Assembly (NCBI GenBank): GCA_046331175.1
Contig: JAXLRI010000021.1
Span: forward strand, 1 to 58,992
Length of the DNA stretch: 58,992 bases
Source: JAWKIW01 sp046331175
Lineage (GTDB): Bacteria; Actinomycetota; Acidimicrobiia; Acidimicrobiales; Acidimicrobilacustridaceae
Reading direction: 5' to 3'
The translations under genes and the position numbers were made by a program. Within the stretch, counting starts at the first letter, position 1. Each line of letters begins with the position of its first letter. Below, in pieces: positions 24,065 through 33,453 of this stretch. The notes under the pieces are model-generated. The model was not told the DNA's origin and searched no databases. It saw nothing but the letters and a program-made list of their open reading frames with translations.

Positions 24065-26485
24065 CTACTTGTCCAACACCTGGATCGGGAGGTTGCGCAG
24101 GGTGGTCGCGCCCGGCTCTCCGGTGACCAGGAACAGGTCCAGGGAGTTCGTCCCCGGCGCGAACCGGGTGTCGGGCAGCACCCAGAAGAACTCGTTCGCC
24201 AGGTTGGTCCTCACCAGCCCCACGATCACCCCGTTGAGCGATATGGCCACCCACTGCTCGGGCGGCGAGCCGTTGAGGAACCCGTGGACCTCGATGGGCA
24301 GGCGACCCGACGACGGATCGACCTCGAAGCTGGTGCGGGGTGACTGGATGGCGAAGAAGGTGTTGGACGTCTCCTGGGCCTTGTTCGGCGCTGGCTGACC
24401 GATGTAGTTCGCAAACGGGCCTTGGCGGAAGAGCGCCAGGTCGTCGGTTCCGACACCCACCTTGGGCCAGGCCAGGACCCGCCCGAACTGGGGTGCTCCC
24501 GCCACGTGGACGAACCCGTCGTCGGAGGGCGCGGCGGTGTTCGCCGGGTTGGGCGCCACCTTGCGCACGTCGCCCTCGACGGACCCGCCCGCCAGCGCCG
24601 AGACGCCGTCGGTGGTCCACGGGACGGCGGCCCCGAGCAGGTCGGCCACCGTCGGCAGGACATCGACCGTGCTCACCGGCGTGTCGTTCACGGTGCCCGC
24701 TGGCAGCTCGGGGGCCCGGACGAACAGCGGAACCCACAGCAGCTCGGGGACGTTGGCCGCGCCCACGCCGCGGAGGGACTCGCCGACCTGGAACCCGAAC
24801 CCGTGGTCGGCGGTCACGACCACGACCGCGTCGTCCCAGTCGCCGACCTCCTTGAGTCGGCTGATGATCCGACCGAGCTGCCGGTCGGTGTACTCGGCCT
24901 GGAGGATGTGGCGGCTCCGGCCGAAGTCGGCCGATTGGCGGTCGCTCCAGGTGCCGCCGACCGAACCGGTCGGATCGGTGTACGTGTACTCGAACCCGTT
25001 CGGGGTGAACTCCCACGGGAAGTGGGGCACGACGGCGTGGATGAAGTTCAGCGACGGACTGCCCGACTCGGGCTGGATCTGGTCGATGAACTGGTCGAAG
25101 CGACCGGGGCGGTGGTCCACCACGAACTCGTCGAACTGGATGGCGCCGTTCGGCTGCCCGGCGTTCTTCTGCTGCTTCTCGCCGAAGCGCTCGACCCAGT
25201 TCGCTCCGGCGCCCGACAGCAGGCCGCCGAGGTCGGTCGTCTCTCCGCTGAAGCGGGTGCACTGCGACGACGGGCAGAGCGCGGTGACGTTCTCCATGAC
25301 GTTCATGCGGTACTGGCCGGCGAGCATGGTGAACAGGTTGTCGGGGTACGTCGCGTAGACCGGGGCCAGCGGATCACGAGCGATCTTGCCGGTGAGGATC
25401 GACGGCACCGCCTGCGTGGTGAAGGTGGCAGGGGTCGTCGCGTTCCGGAACCAGCTGGAACCCTGGGCCAGCTCCGCGAAGGCGGGGAACCGCTGCGCGT
25501 CGATCTTGCCGGTGCCGTCGAGGAGGGTGACGAGCGGCAGCTCGTCGAACAGCACGAACACGACGGGGCGGGGCTTGGCGATGGTGACGCCGCTTGCCGA
25601 CGCACCCTGCCCGCCGAAGATCAGCGGCGAGGCGCCGCTGGCGAAGAGGAACAGGGCGAGGAAGGCGATCGGTGCGGGTGAGAGGTACCGCAGCCACGAC
25701 TGCACGGACCGCCACCGCGCCAGGGCGACGAACATTCCCACCACGGCGGCGATGCCCACGATCCAGGCCACCACCACCAGGCCGCTGTTGTTCACCAGCT
25801 CGGCCACGAACAGACCCACCAGCACCGCCAGCACCACCCGGTGGGCGATGGACTCCACGTGGGCGCTGATCAGCACGAGGGGCCAGGTGACCAGCCACAG
25901 CACGACGGGCGGCACGAAGACGAGCAGCGCGCCGAACAGGAACGTCGTCAGCGACGACAGGCGGGCGTTCACCAGCACGTCGGGGGCCTTGCCGTAGATC
26001 TCGAGCAGCGGCTGGGCCACGACCAGGCCGGTGATGCCGAACAGCTCGAGGAAGCGGCGAACCTCCCGCCGCACCGCTCGGACCGGCGGGGCCCCCTGCT
26101 CTGGTCCGTCGACGACCTCCGCCGAGTCGACCTTCGACGAGTCGACCTCCGCCGAGTCGGCCTTCGACGAGTCGGCCTTCGACGCAGCGGCCTCGGACCC
26201 GACGACCTTCGACGAGTCGACCTCGGACCCCTCGGCCTTCGACCCTGCGCCCTTGGACGTCCCGGCCAGGGGCGCCAGGGCAGGGTCTTCCCGCGGCGCA
26301 GTGGCCTCGTCGCCGACCGGTGCGGTCGCCGGCTCCTCGGACGGGGCGGCCGGCTCCGCCCCGCGGGCGCCGGCATCGGCCACGGGACCGTCGGCGGGGG
26401 CGTCCGAGGCCGGTGGTGGGGGCGCGTCGGAGCGCTCGCCGTCGCGCCGCCACCCCTCGGGGATCAGGTCGTCGAGGCCCGGCAC
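24065..26485 (-). CDS. Membrane sulfatase/alkaline-phosphatase superfamily enzyme (LTA-synthase-like layout)
   Basis: 806 residues. GTG start at 26485. Layout: an acidic N-terminal repeat region (to about 130), four to five transmembrane helices (about 145-300), then an extracellular alkaline-phosphatase-fold domain. Metal and nucleophile signatures are VVFVLFDELP, the Thr-rich TTPATFTTQAVPSILTGK where sulfatases have Cys/Ser and LTA synthases or pEtN transferases have Thr, NFIHAVVPHFPWEF, and VVVTADHGFGF. This is the architecture of phosphoglycerol or phosphoethanolamine transferases and of membrane sulfatases, so it probably cuts or transfers a phospho- or sulfo-group on a surface glycan. 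Lies 143 nt downstream of the ArnT-like GT gene on the same strand. Confidence 0.75.
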   Translation of the reverse strand: MPGLDDLIPEGWRRDGERSDAPPPPASDAPADGPVADAGARGAEPAAPSEEPATAPVGDEATAPREDPALAPLAGTSKGAGSKAEGSEVDSSKVVGSEAAASKADSSKADSAEVDSSKVDSAEVVDGPEQGAPPVRAVRREVRRFLELFGITGLVVAQPLLEIYGKAPDVLVNARLSSLTTFLFGALLVFVPPVVLWLVTWPLVLISAHVESIAHRVVLAVLVGLFVAELVNNSGLVVVAWIVGIAAVVGMFVALARWRSVQSWLRYLSPAPIAFLALFLFASGASPLIFGGQGASASGVTIAKPRPVVFVLFDELPLVTLLDGTGKIDAQRFPAFAELAQGSSWFRNATTPATFTTQAVPSILTGKIARDPLAPVYATYPDNLFTMLAGQYRMNVMENVTALCPSSQCTRFSGETTDLGGLLSGAGANWVERFGEKQQKNAGQPNGAIQFDEFVVDHRPGRFDQFIDQIQPESGSPSLNFIHAVVPHFPWEFTPNGFEYTYTDPTGSVGGTWSDRQSADFGRSRHILQAEYTDRQLGRIISRLKEVGDWDDAVVVVTADHGFGFQVGESLRGVGAANVPELLWVPLFVRAPELPAGTVNDTPVSTVDVLPTVADLLGAAVPWTTDGVSALAGGSVEGDVRKVAPNPANTAAPSDDGFVHVAGAPQFGRVLAWPKVGVGTDDLALFRQGPFANYIGQPAPNKAQETSNTFFAIQSPRTSFEVDPSSGRLPIEVHGFLNGSPPEQWVAISLNGVIVGLVRTNLANEFFWVLPDTRFAPGTNSLDLFLVTGEPGATTLRNLPIQVLDK
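26113..26265. repeat. 15-bp period repeat in N-terminus of membrane phosphatase-fold gene
   Basis: Degenerate 15-bp units (for example GAGTCGACCTTCGAC on the plus strand), about 9-10 copies, encode pentapeptides such as SSKVD, SSKAD and DSAEV in the cytosolic N-terminus. Confidence 0.75.
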
Positions 26486-26628
26486 CGGTCAGGGGCGAAG
26501 AGATCGTCGGTGGCCCGGGCGCGACCGAGCCCCTCGGCGACGCAGCGCTCGGGGGGACAACGGTGGGTCACGGGCGCTCCAGCGGAACAGGACGGGGCGA
26601 CGTCGGGCGACGGCTCGCCGAGGTTAGT

Positions 26629-28320
26629 TCAGGGCTCCCGGGACGCGGCCGCGCCCCCCGGCGAGACCTCGCCGCCCTCGTCGGACCGGTGCGGGCCCGC
26701 GACCAGGAGCTCGTCGAGCGACGGCAAGCGCTTCGCAGGACCCGCCGTGGACCCCTCGGGAACGGCGGCGCCCGGACGATCCGGCTCGACGATCGATCTC
26801 GAGGTCGACGCCGTGGCGACCGTCGCCGGGACCTCGCCCACACCGCCGTCGGGAGGTGGTGCGGGATCGTCACCCCGCAGGGACCGCACACCCCACTGCA
26901 CGACGGCCACCAGCCCGGCGGCGCCGGCGACGATCAGCGCGGTGTCGGCGGTGAGCCGGTACCGGAAGATCGCGAAGGTGCCGGCCACGGTGGCCATGGT
27001 GGCGAGCAGCGGCGCGACCAGCGGCGTGATGGGGACGCGCCGCCGACGCAGCACGACGAGCCCGACCGCCCCCAGCACGAGGAAGCCGTAGTAGTAGACG
27101 ACCTGGGCCCGCACCCAGTCGGGGCGACGGCCCTCGGCCGCCCAGTTGCGGTCGAACGTGTCGCCCACGGCGTACACGCCGAAGAGACGGCCGATGCGGA
27201 TGGCGACGACCGCCGGGTAGCGGCCGAGGTTGGCCCGCTGGTACTCGGTCGCCTTGCGGCGCAGGCCGGCGTCGGTGACCTCGCCGTCCTCGGCCTGCAC
27301 CTCGGTGGTGGTGCGGGCCAGGCAGCCGAACGAGTAGAAGCCCGTGCCGTCGCCGTACCAGACCTCGTCGCAGGAGTTGAGGGCGAAGGCGGTCCCCGTG
27401 GAGGCGATGTAGATGGGCTCGGGGAACCGGTACAGGTTGTAGGCGACCCACGGGACCATCATCCCGATGCACACGGCGCAGGCCACGACGCCGAGCTTGA
27501 CCCGCTTCCAGAACGCCTCACGCCGGGAGAAGGCGAGGAAGCCGAGCATCGTGAAGCCGAGGACGAGGGCCGCCTCGCCACGGGTGAGCCAGGCCAGGCC
27601 GCCGGTGAACCCGGCCAGCAGGGCGTTGGTCCACGACGGGCTTCGCCAGAAGCGGTACGCCGCCAGCAGGGCGAAGGCGACGAACAGCACGAACAGCGAC
27701 TCGGACATGTAGTACGCCTCGGACATCCAGTAGCCGGCGTACGTGGCGGCGATGACGCCGGCGACCACTCCGGTGGCGCGCCCCATCACCCGCCAGCCGA
27801 CCAGCCCGACCATGGCGGCGGCCAGCGCTCCCACGAAGGACATGACCAGCCGGTGCTGGTTCATCTCGGTCAACCCGAGCGTGTCGAGGGCGGCGAGGAA
27901 GAGCGGGTAGGCGGGTGGGTGGTCGGCCACGTCGACGTCGGTGAACGTGGCGTAGGACAAGACGGTGAAGCCCTTGCCGTCGGCGATGTGCTGGGCGAGG
28001 TCCTGGTAGTGGTAGGCGTCGCCGCCCACCGCATAGCACTCGGTCAGCACGGTGCGGTTGGCCGCCTGGGCAGGGGTGCACTCGGGCATCCCGGCGTACA
28101 CCGACCACAGCCGCACACCGAGGGCCAGCAGGAACACCAGGGCGAGCGGCCAGTAGGTGCGCCCGACGTGGGCCGCCCGCTGGGTGGGGGTCGGGCGGGG
28201 GTGGCCGTCGTCGTTCGCCCCGTCGACCGGGTCGGGGGCCGGGCGCGCCTCGTCGGTGCGCCGGTCGTCGGCCGGCACCTCGTCGACGGTGGTCGTGCCC
28301 GGCGCGTCGGCCTGGTCCAC
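26629..28320 (-). CDS. GT-C/ArnT-PMT-like membrane glycosyltransferase
   Basis: 563 residues. GTG start at 28320 with GGGGAGGAG just before it. A cytosolic N-tail of about 50 residues leads into about 10 transmembrane helices from YWPLALVFLLALGVRLWS. The first outer loop holds AVGGDAYHYQDLAQHIADGKGF, matching the GD.xxY...A motif of GT39/GT83 enzymes that use polyprenyl-phosphate sugars; DVADHPPAYPLFLA is also typical. The C-terminal 80 residues are a Pro/Ala-rich cytosolic tail. Four Cys in outer loops may pair. Probably adds a sugar to a lipid- or protein-linked glycan; the following membrane phosphatase-fold gene may act on the same polymer. Confidence 0.8.
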   Translation of the reverse strand: MDQADAPGTTTVDEVPADDRRTDEARPAPDPVDGANDDGHPRPTPTQRAAHVGRTYWPLALVFLLALGVRLWSVYAGMPECTPAQAANRTVLTECYAVGGDAYHYQDLAQHIADGKGFTVLSYATFTDVDVADHPPAYPLFLAALDTLGLTEMNQHRLVMSFVGALAAAMVGLVGWRVMGRATGVVAGVIAATYAGYWMSEAYYMSESLFVLFVAFALLAAYRFWRSPSWTNALLAGFTGGLAWLTRGEAALVLGFTMLGFLAFSRREAFWKRVKLGVVACAVCIGMMVPWVAYNLYRFPEPIYIASTGTAFALNSCDEVWYGDGTGFYSFGCLARTTTEVQAEDGEVTDAGLRRKATEYQRANLGRYPAVVAIRIGRLFGVYAVGDTFDRNWAAEGRRPDWVRAQVVYYYGFLVLGAVGLVVLRRRRVPITPLVAPLLATMATVAGTFAIFRYRLTADTALIVAGAAGLVAVVQWGVRSLRGDDPAPPPDGGVGEVPATVATASTSRSIVEPDRPGAAVPEGSTAGPAKRLPSLDELLVAGPHRSDEGGEVSPGGAAASREP

Positions 28321-28439
28321 TGCGCTCCTCCCCTGGGACGGCGGCCATGGTAGTGCCGGTCACCCCGACCACCGGGCTCCCCGGGGAGGCGGCCATGACG
28401 GGCCCCGGGCCGGGTCCCTTTGTTAGGTTGACCGGGCCC

Positions 28440-30449
28440 ATGATCCCCGTCGAGCTGCCCCGGAGCCTGCGCTCGCACCGCCTGCCCTCGGGTCGGCGAC
28501 GAGCGGTGCCTGCCATGGGCTGGGTGCTGGTCGCCTTCGCCGCCGTGGCGGTCCTGCTGGGCGACGGCGCCGGCACCGCCGCCGGGGGCGCGCCCCTCGC
28601 CTACGACATCGGGTTCACCGTGGCCGCCTTCGGCCTCGTGCGCTGGGCCCGGTCGACCTCCGCGCCACCCCGGCGCGCCGCCCTCAGCGAGGTCCGGTCC
28701 CGCCTCCCGGTGATCCTGGCCGCCACCGCCGCCGTCGCGGTGATCTGGCCGTTCCTGGACGACCTCATCACCCACAACCGCCTGCTGGGCGACGGGCTGA
28801 CGTCGATGCTGCAGGTCGCCAACTGGCGCTACGCGCTCGGCGACCAGCTCGGCGTCGCCCAGACCCCGTTCCGCCCGCTGTGGGCGACCTCGGTCGGCGC
28901 CCAGCTCGCCGCGCTGGTGATCGTGGGACTGGTGCTGGCCGGCCGGCGGAGCCTCACCCGGCGTGCCGTGTTGCGCTGGTGCGCCGCCGGGGCGGTGCTC
29001 AGCGCCGCCTGGACCGTCGTCCTCGCCACGTTCCACGCCATGACGATCGCCGACTCCCGGGTCGGCGGCATCGACCCGGCCTCGCTGCCCACCTGGCTAC
29101 GCCGCTTCTTCGACCTCGGCGCCGACCCCGAGCAGCTGCGGATCCTGTTCGGCACCGACACCCGGGCGTCGGCCATGTTCGTCGGCGTGGCCGCCGCCCT
29201 GTTGGCCGACGGCGACCTCGCCCGCCGGATCGGCCGGGAGCGGCTGCGGGCGATCGGCCTCGCCGCGGCGGCGCTCACGGTGGTCCTCACCATCCTCACG
29301 ACCCCCCGCAGCCCCTGGCTGCCCTACGGCGCCTTCCTCGTCACCGACGTGCTCGTGGGGCTCGTGCTGGTGGCGGCGGTCGCCGACGCCGGTGACGGAC
29401 CCCTCGGCGGCCTCGAGCCGGTGCGCTGGATCAGCTACGCCGGGGCCGTCGCCTTCGCCGCCTTCGTCTGGCACGGACCGCTCTACGCGCTGATCCCCGA
29501 CGGTCGCGTCGACGTCGCCGACACCGCCCTCGCCGGCCTGCGCGTGCTCGTGGCGATCGGGCTCGGCCTCGCCTGGGCCTTGGGCGCCGAGCGCCTGCTG
29601 CACCGCTTCGTCCACCAGCACCCGGAGCGCCGGGCGGTGCTGGTCACCGTGGGCGTGGTGGTCGTGGTCGGGTTCGTCGCCTCCTGCCTGCTGACCCCCT
29701 CCCCGGCCGACTCGGCCTCGCCCCGCCTCGACGACGGCCGCCCCAACGTCGTGTTCGCCGGCGACTCCATGCCCTACGGCCTCGGCTTCGTGACCAACCG
29801 GGACGGCGTCGACCGCAGCGAGGGGACCAACAACGTGCTGGCCGCCCTGCCCGGCTGCGGCATCACCGGCGGCGCGCTCAAGAACCAGGGCCGAGAGCAG
29901 GTCCAAGACCCGACCTGCCTCACCTGGCCCGACCTCTGGAACGATCAGGTGATCCTCCGCCAGCCGAAGGCGGCGGTGCTGCTCGCCTGGGCCTGGGAGC
30001 TGTACGACCGCCACGTCACCGACGGCGGCGTCGACGTCACCTACGAGGTGGGGACCCCCGAGTGGGAGCAGCGCCTCGGCGGCGCCATGCAGACCGGCAT
30101 CGACATCCTGTCCTCCAAGGGCGCCAAGGTCGCCCTGCTCACCATGCCCTGCGTCGATGCCGACGTCGACGCACCCAACCGCCCCACCTCCGAGGCCACC
30201 CAGACCTGGCGGGTCGACGCCGTCAACCGCCTGGTGCGCAAGGTGGCGGCCGCCAACCAGTCCAACGCCTTCGTCCTCGACCTCAACGGGTACCTGTGCC
30301 CCGACGGCCGCCACTACCGCTCCCGGATCGACGGCGTGCTCATGACCGACGACTCCGTCCACTTCTCCGAGGCGGGGGCCGACAAGATCTGGCGGGACTG
30401 GCTGGCCCCGCAGCTGCGAGACGTGCTCGGGATCCCCAAGCCGTCGTGA
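28440..30449 (+). CDS. Acyltransferase-3-like/SGNH protein with degenerate acyltransferase motifs
   Basis: 669 residues. Paralogue of the next gene (30568) along most of its length: about 9-10 transmembrane helices then an extracellular SGNH hydrolase-type domain (VVFAGDSMPYGLG with Ser443; DDSVHFSEAGADKIW with the late Asp/His). It lacks what defines an active acyltransferase-3 membrane domain. The N-terminal DGIRG-x9-H segment is absent, and the RHTWSLSIEEQFYLF motif of its neighbour is replaced by FRPLWATSVGAQLA (about residues 144-157). It may act through the SGNH domain only, or serve as a partner of the intact neighbour. The ATG at 28440 is preceded by TAGGTT 10 nt upstream. SGNH transferases of this type O-acetylate surface glycans. 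Confidence 0.75.
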   Translation: MIPVELPRSLRSHRLPSGRRRAVPAMGWVLVAFAAVAVLLGDGAGTAAGGAPLAYDIGFTVAAFGLVRWARSTSAPPRRAALSEVRSRLPVILAATAAVAVIWPFLDDLITHNRLLGDGLTSMLQVANWRYALGDQLGVAQTPFRPLWATSVGAQLAALVIVGLVLAGRRSLTRRAVLRWCAAGAVLSAAWTVVLATFHAMTIADSRVGGIDPASLPTWLRRFFDLGADPEQLRILFGTDTRASAMFVGVAAALLADGDLARRIGRERLRAIGLAAAALTVVLTILTTPRSPWLPYGAFLVTDVLVGLVLVAAVADAGDGPLGGLEPVRWISYAGAVAFAAFVWHGPLYALIPDGRVDVADTALAGLRVLVAIGLGLAWALGAERLLHRFVHQHPERRAVLVTVGVVVVVGFVASCLLTPSPADSASPRLDDGRPNVVFAGDSMPYGLGFVTNRDGVDRSEGTNNVLAALPGCGITGGALKNQGREQVQDPTCLTWPDLWNDQVILRQPKAAVLLAWAWELYDRHVTDGGVDVTYEVGTPEWEQRLGGAMQTGIDILSSKGAKVALLTMPCVDADVDAPNRPTSEATQTWRVDAVNRLVRKVAAANQSNAFVLDLNGYLCPDGRHYRSRIDGVLMTDDSVHFSEAGADKIWRDWLAPQLRDVLGIPKPS

Positions 30450-30492
30450 GGTCGTGTCCCAGCACCGCCCTGACCCCTCGTGGGGGCTCCGC

Positions 30493-30498
30493 TAGGAT
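30493..30498 (+). promoter_or_regulatory. -10 box upstream of acyltransferase gene
   Basis: TAGGAT about 70 nt before the ATG at 30568. A short CCCC-TCGT-GGGG stem lies just before it (about 30474-30485). Confidence 0.35.
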
Positions 30499-30567
30499 CG
30501 GCGCTCGCCACCCCAGGGGAGGGAGGCACCGCCGCCCCGTGCCCACGCGGCCGGGTGGGACCCCACG

Positions 30568-32691
30568 ATGATCCCGATCGACACGCTCGCCGGCGCCAAG
30601 GCAGACGAACCCGAGCAGCCGATGCCCGACCTCCGGGCCGCGGAGCAGGCCGAGCACCAGGCCGACAAGCGCAAGTTCCCGTACCTGCCCGGCTTCGACG
30701 GCATCCGCGGCGTCGGTGTCGTCCTCATGCTGCTGTGGCACGCCGAGGTGTCCTGGATCGGCGACGGCACGCTGTTCGTGCTCGAGCTCTTCTTCGTGCT
30801 GTCCGGCTTCCTCATCACGTCGCTGTTCATCGTCGAGCACCACAACACCGACCGCATCGACCTCAAGCGGTTCTGGAACCGCCGCTTCCGCCGGCTGTTC
30901 CCGGCGCTGATCGGCATCTTCCCGCTGGTCGCCGTCTACGCCGCCTGGTTCGCCAGCCAGGTCGAGCTGAGCCGCATCCGCGGCGACGGCCTCAGCTCCA
31001 TCACCTACTGGTCGAACTGGTACTTCATCTTCAGCGGCACCTCGTACTTCGAGGCCTTCGCCGCCCCCTCGCCGTTCCGGCACACGTGGTCCCTGTCGAT
31101 CGAGGAGCAGTTCTACCTGTTCGTCGCCATCGTGGTGGCCTTCGGCTTCGCCAAGTGGGGCAACCACCGGAAGCGCTGGATGTACGGCGCCCTGGCGCTG
31201 TCGGTCCTGTCCGCGGTCTGGATGGCCGTGCTCACCCGCATCGGCCAGCTCACCGCCGAGGGCCTGTGGCCGTTCGGCATCGATCCCGAGTCGCTGCCCC
31301 AGTGGGCTCGCATCTTCTTCAACTTCCAGGGCACCGGCGACCCGTCACGGGTCTACTTCGGCACCGACACCCGCCTGCAGGGGTCGATGATGGGCGTGTT
31401 CATGGCGTTCCTGCTGGTGCGCCTCGACCTGTCGAAGCTCAAGAACTGGATGGTCGAGGCGATGTCGGTCGTCGGCATCGGCGGCCTGATGTGCATGTTC
31501 CTCTTCATCCCGAAGGGCGCCAGCTGGATCTACTACGGCGGGTTCTTCCTCGCCGACATCCTGACCGCCATGGCCATCGTCTCGCTGATGGCGCCCTACA
31601 AGCCGGCCATCGTGCGCGGCCTGGGGTGGAAGCCCTTCGTGTTCGTCGGCGCGCTCTCGTACAGCATCTACGTCTGGCACTGGCCGATCTTCGTGTTCCT
31701 CGACGAGAGCCGCATCCCCATCCGCGGCTGGCAGTTCGACGCCGTGCGGATCGGCGCCAGCTTCATCGTCGGCTTCCTGTCCTACAAGTTCTACGAGAAC
31801 CCCATCCGCATCCGAGGCCTGCGCGACAACCGCAAGCGCCTGGGCGCCGCGCTCGCCATCGTGGTGATCCTCGCCGGCTTCCTGCTGGCCACCCGACCGT
31901 CGGGCAGCACCGAGCGCAGCATCACCCGCACCGCCAGCGGGTTGGCCCCCGTGATGTTCGCCGGTGACTCGATGGCCCACACGCTGGCCCTCGACGTGAA
32001 CCTCAAGCAGCTCGACCGCAGCGCCGGCGTCCAGATCGAGCTGGCCACGGTGCTCGGGTGCGGCATCGGCGACGCCGACTCCATCGTGGGCGGCCAGCCG
32101 GTGAAGCGGAACCCCGAGTGCAAGACCTGGGAGACCCTCTGGCCCCAGCAGGTCCAGAAGGTGAACCCGCCCCTCTCGATCGTCATCGCCTGGGGCTGGG
32201 ACCTCTACGACCGCCGCATCCCCGACGGCAACGGCGACTACAAGGAGGTCGCCGTCGGCAGCCCCGAGTGGAAGCAGTGGTACGAGGCCACCATCCAGAG
32301 CGGGATCGACAAGCTCACGGCCAGGGGCGGCAAGGTGGCCCTCACCACCCTGCCCTGCATCGACCTCGAGTCCGACGTGCCCGAGCACCCCAACCCCGAG
32401 GCGGCCCAGCCCCACCGCGTGAAGGCCATGAACGAGGCCATCAAGGAGGTCGCGGCCAAGAACGCCGACACCACCTTCGTGATGGACCTCAACAAGCTGA
32501 TGTGCCCCGACGGCCAGCACTACCTCGCCAAGATCAACGGCCAGCAGATGAGCAACGACGGGCTGCACTTCACGCCCGAGGGCGCCGAGTACGTCTGGCA
32601 GTGGATGGTGCCCCAGATCGAGCAGAACATCGGCATCCCGCTGACGCCCACGGCGCCAGTGGCCCCCGCAGGTCAGGCCGGCGGCAGCTGA
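30568..32691 (+). CDS. Acyltransferase-3/SGNH fusion (OafA-like O-acetyltransferase)
   Basis: 707 residues. Full OafA/YrhL-type enzyme: a cytosolic N-tail, then the acyltransferase-3 domain with PGFDGIRG (about 41-48), catalytic His58 in LLWHAE, LFFVLSGFLITSLF, RFWNRRFRRLFPAL, RHTWSLSIEEQFYLF (171-185) and YSIYVWHWPIFVF. The periplasm-side SGNH domain follows, with MFAGDSMAH (Ser468), CGIGDAD, and DGLHFTPEGAEYVW at the end. It moves acetyl or other acyl groups across the membrane onto a surface polysaccharide. Directly downstream of its degenerate paralogue, and the two SGNH domains are clearly related, so the pair arose by tandem duplication. Confidence 0.88.
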   Translation: MIPIDTLAGAKADEPEQPMPDLRAAEQAEHQADKRKFPYLPGFDGIRGVGVVLMLLWHAEVSWIGDGTLFVLELFFVLSGFLITSLFIVEHHNTDRIDLKRFWNRRFRRLFPALIGIFPLVAVYAAWFASQVELSRIRGDGLSSITYWSNWYFIFSGTSYFEAFAAPSPFRHTWSLSIEEQFYLFVAIVVAFGFAKWGNHRKRWMYGALALSVLSAVWMAVLTRIGQLTAEGLWPFGIDPESLPQWARIFFNFQGTGDPSRVYFGTDTRLQGSMMGVFMAFLLVRLDLSKLKNWMVEAMSVVGIGGLMCMFLFIPKGASWIYYGGFFLADILTAMAIVSLMAPYKPAIVRGLGWKPFVFVGALSYSIYVWHWPIFVFLDESRIPIRGWQFDAVRIGASFIVGFLSYKFYENPIRIRGLRDNRKRLGAALAIVVILAGFLLATRPSGSTERSITRTASGLAPVMFAGDSMAHTLALDVNLKQLDRSAGVQIELATVLGCGIGDADSIVGGQPVKRNPECKTWETLWPQQVQKVNPPLSIVIAWGWDLYDRRIPDGNGDYKEVAVGSPEWKQWYEATIQSGIDKLTARGGKVALTTLPCIDLESDVPEHPNPEAAQPHRVKAMNEAIKEVAAKNADTTFVMDLNKLMCPDGQHYLAKINGQQMSNDGLHFTPEGAEYVWQWMVPQIEQNIGIPLTPTAPVAPAGQAGGS

Positions 32692-32698
32692 CCTCCAC

Positions 32699-32715
32699 GA
32701 CCCGATCGGCGGGTC
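32699..32715. terminator. Hairpin between convergent genes
   Basis: Stem GACCCG / CGGGTC with 5-nt loop, 7 nt after the acyltransferase stop. No U-tract; weak evidence. Confidence 0.35.
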
Positions 32716-32878
32716 GACCCACGATCGCGACGCGACGTCCGAGCGCCGTCCGCCGACGGCTCGGCTCGGGCGCCGTACGGGCGACGGCGGGTCCGGGCGC
32801 CCGGGCGGAGGACCTCGTCAGGGTCGGATCGTGGGCCTCGACCGCCGGGCGCGACCCCGTCGGCGGCTGTCGACCAGG

Positions 32879-33304
32879 TCAGGCGCAGGTCTCGTTGAAC
32901 CACTTCCCGATGGCCTCGCCGGCCTTCTGCGAGGCCTCGGTGTCACCGGGCTGCGACTTGCCCTCGGCAGCGCGCTTGGAGATGGCCACCGTCGTATCGA
33001 TGTCAGCGGAGAACTGCGGCACGGCGGCCTTGAGCGCGGTCGCGGTCTGGTCGAGCGCCGCTGAGGCCTCCGCCCGCTTGTCGGGCGGGGCGTACGCGAC
33101 GCCGAGCTGGGCGATGGACCAACGGGACATCTCCGCGCACCCCGGCTTGTTGGCGAGGGTCTTCGGCGGCGTGGTCGAGGAGGGCACCGTCGGCGACAAC
33201 GTGGGCGTGGCTGCACCGGACCCGGCCGCGCTGTCCTTGGGCTTGGTGCCACAGCCACCCAGCACGAAGGCCCCGACAACGATGCACACTGCGATTCGAC
33301 GCAC
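32879..33304 (-). CDS. Two-cysteine helical lipoprotein, paralogue 3
   Basis: 141 residues. GTG start at 33304 with GGGAGGGG before it. Lipobox LGGC (Cys18), then a Ser/Thr/Pro linker and the shared helical domain: KPGCAEMSRWSIAQLGVAY, AAVPQFSADID, and IGKWFNETC two residues before the end. Same cysteine spacing and central PQF as paralogues 1 and 2. It follows the five-gene glycan operon on the same strand (149 nt gap) and is convergent with the acyltransferase. Function unknown. Confidence 0.75.
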   Translation of the reverse strand: MRRIAVCIVVGAFVLGGCGTKPKDSAAGSGAATPTLSPTVPSSTTPPKTLANKPGCAEMSRWSIAQLGVAYAPPDKRAEASAALDQTATALKAAVPQFSADIDTTVAISKRAAEGKSQPGDTEASQKAGEAIGKWFNETCA

Positions 33305-33453
33305 AACCCCTCCCGATTCCGATCGGCTCGTGAACCTACCATGACCGCTCCGGCCGACGATGGCGCCCACCTCCGGGGTCGGGCCGGCCGGCGCTCGGGG
33401 CGGTCCGGGCCAGCCGGCCCGATGTGGTGGTCGGAGCCACCGATCGGCGGCGA

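Noticed and set aside
28347..28439. Longer N-terminus for the degenerate acyltransferase
   Set aside because: The extra residues read through the promoter region of the divergent gene pair and do not supply the missing catalytic His motif.
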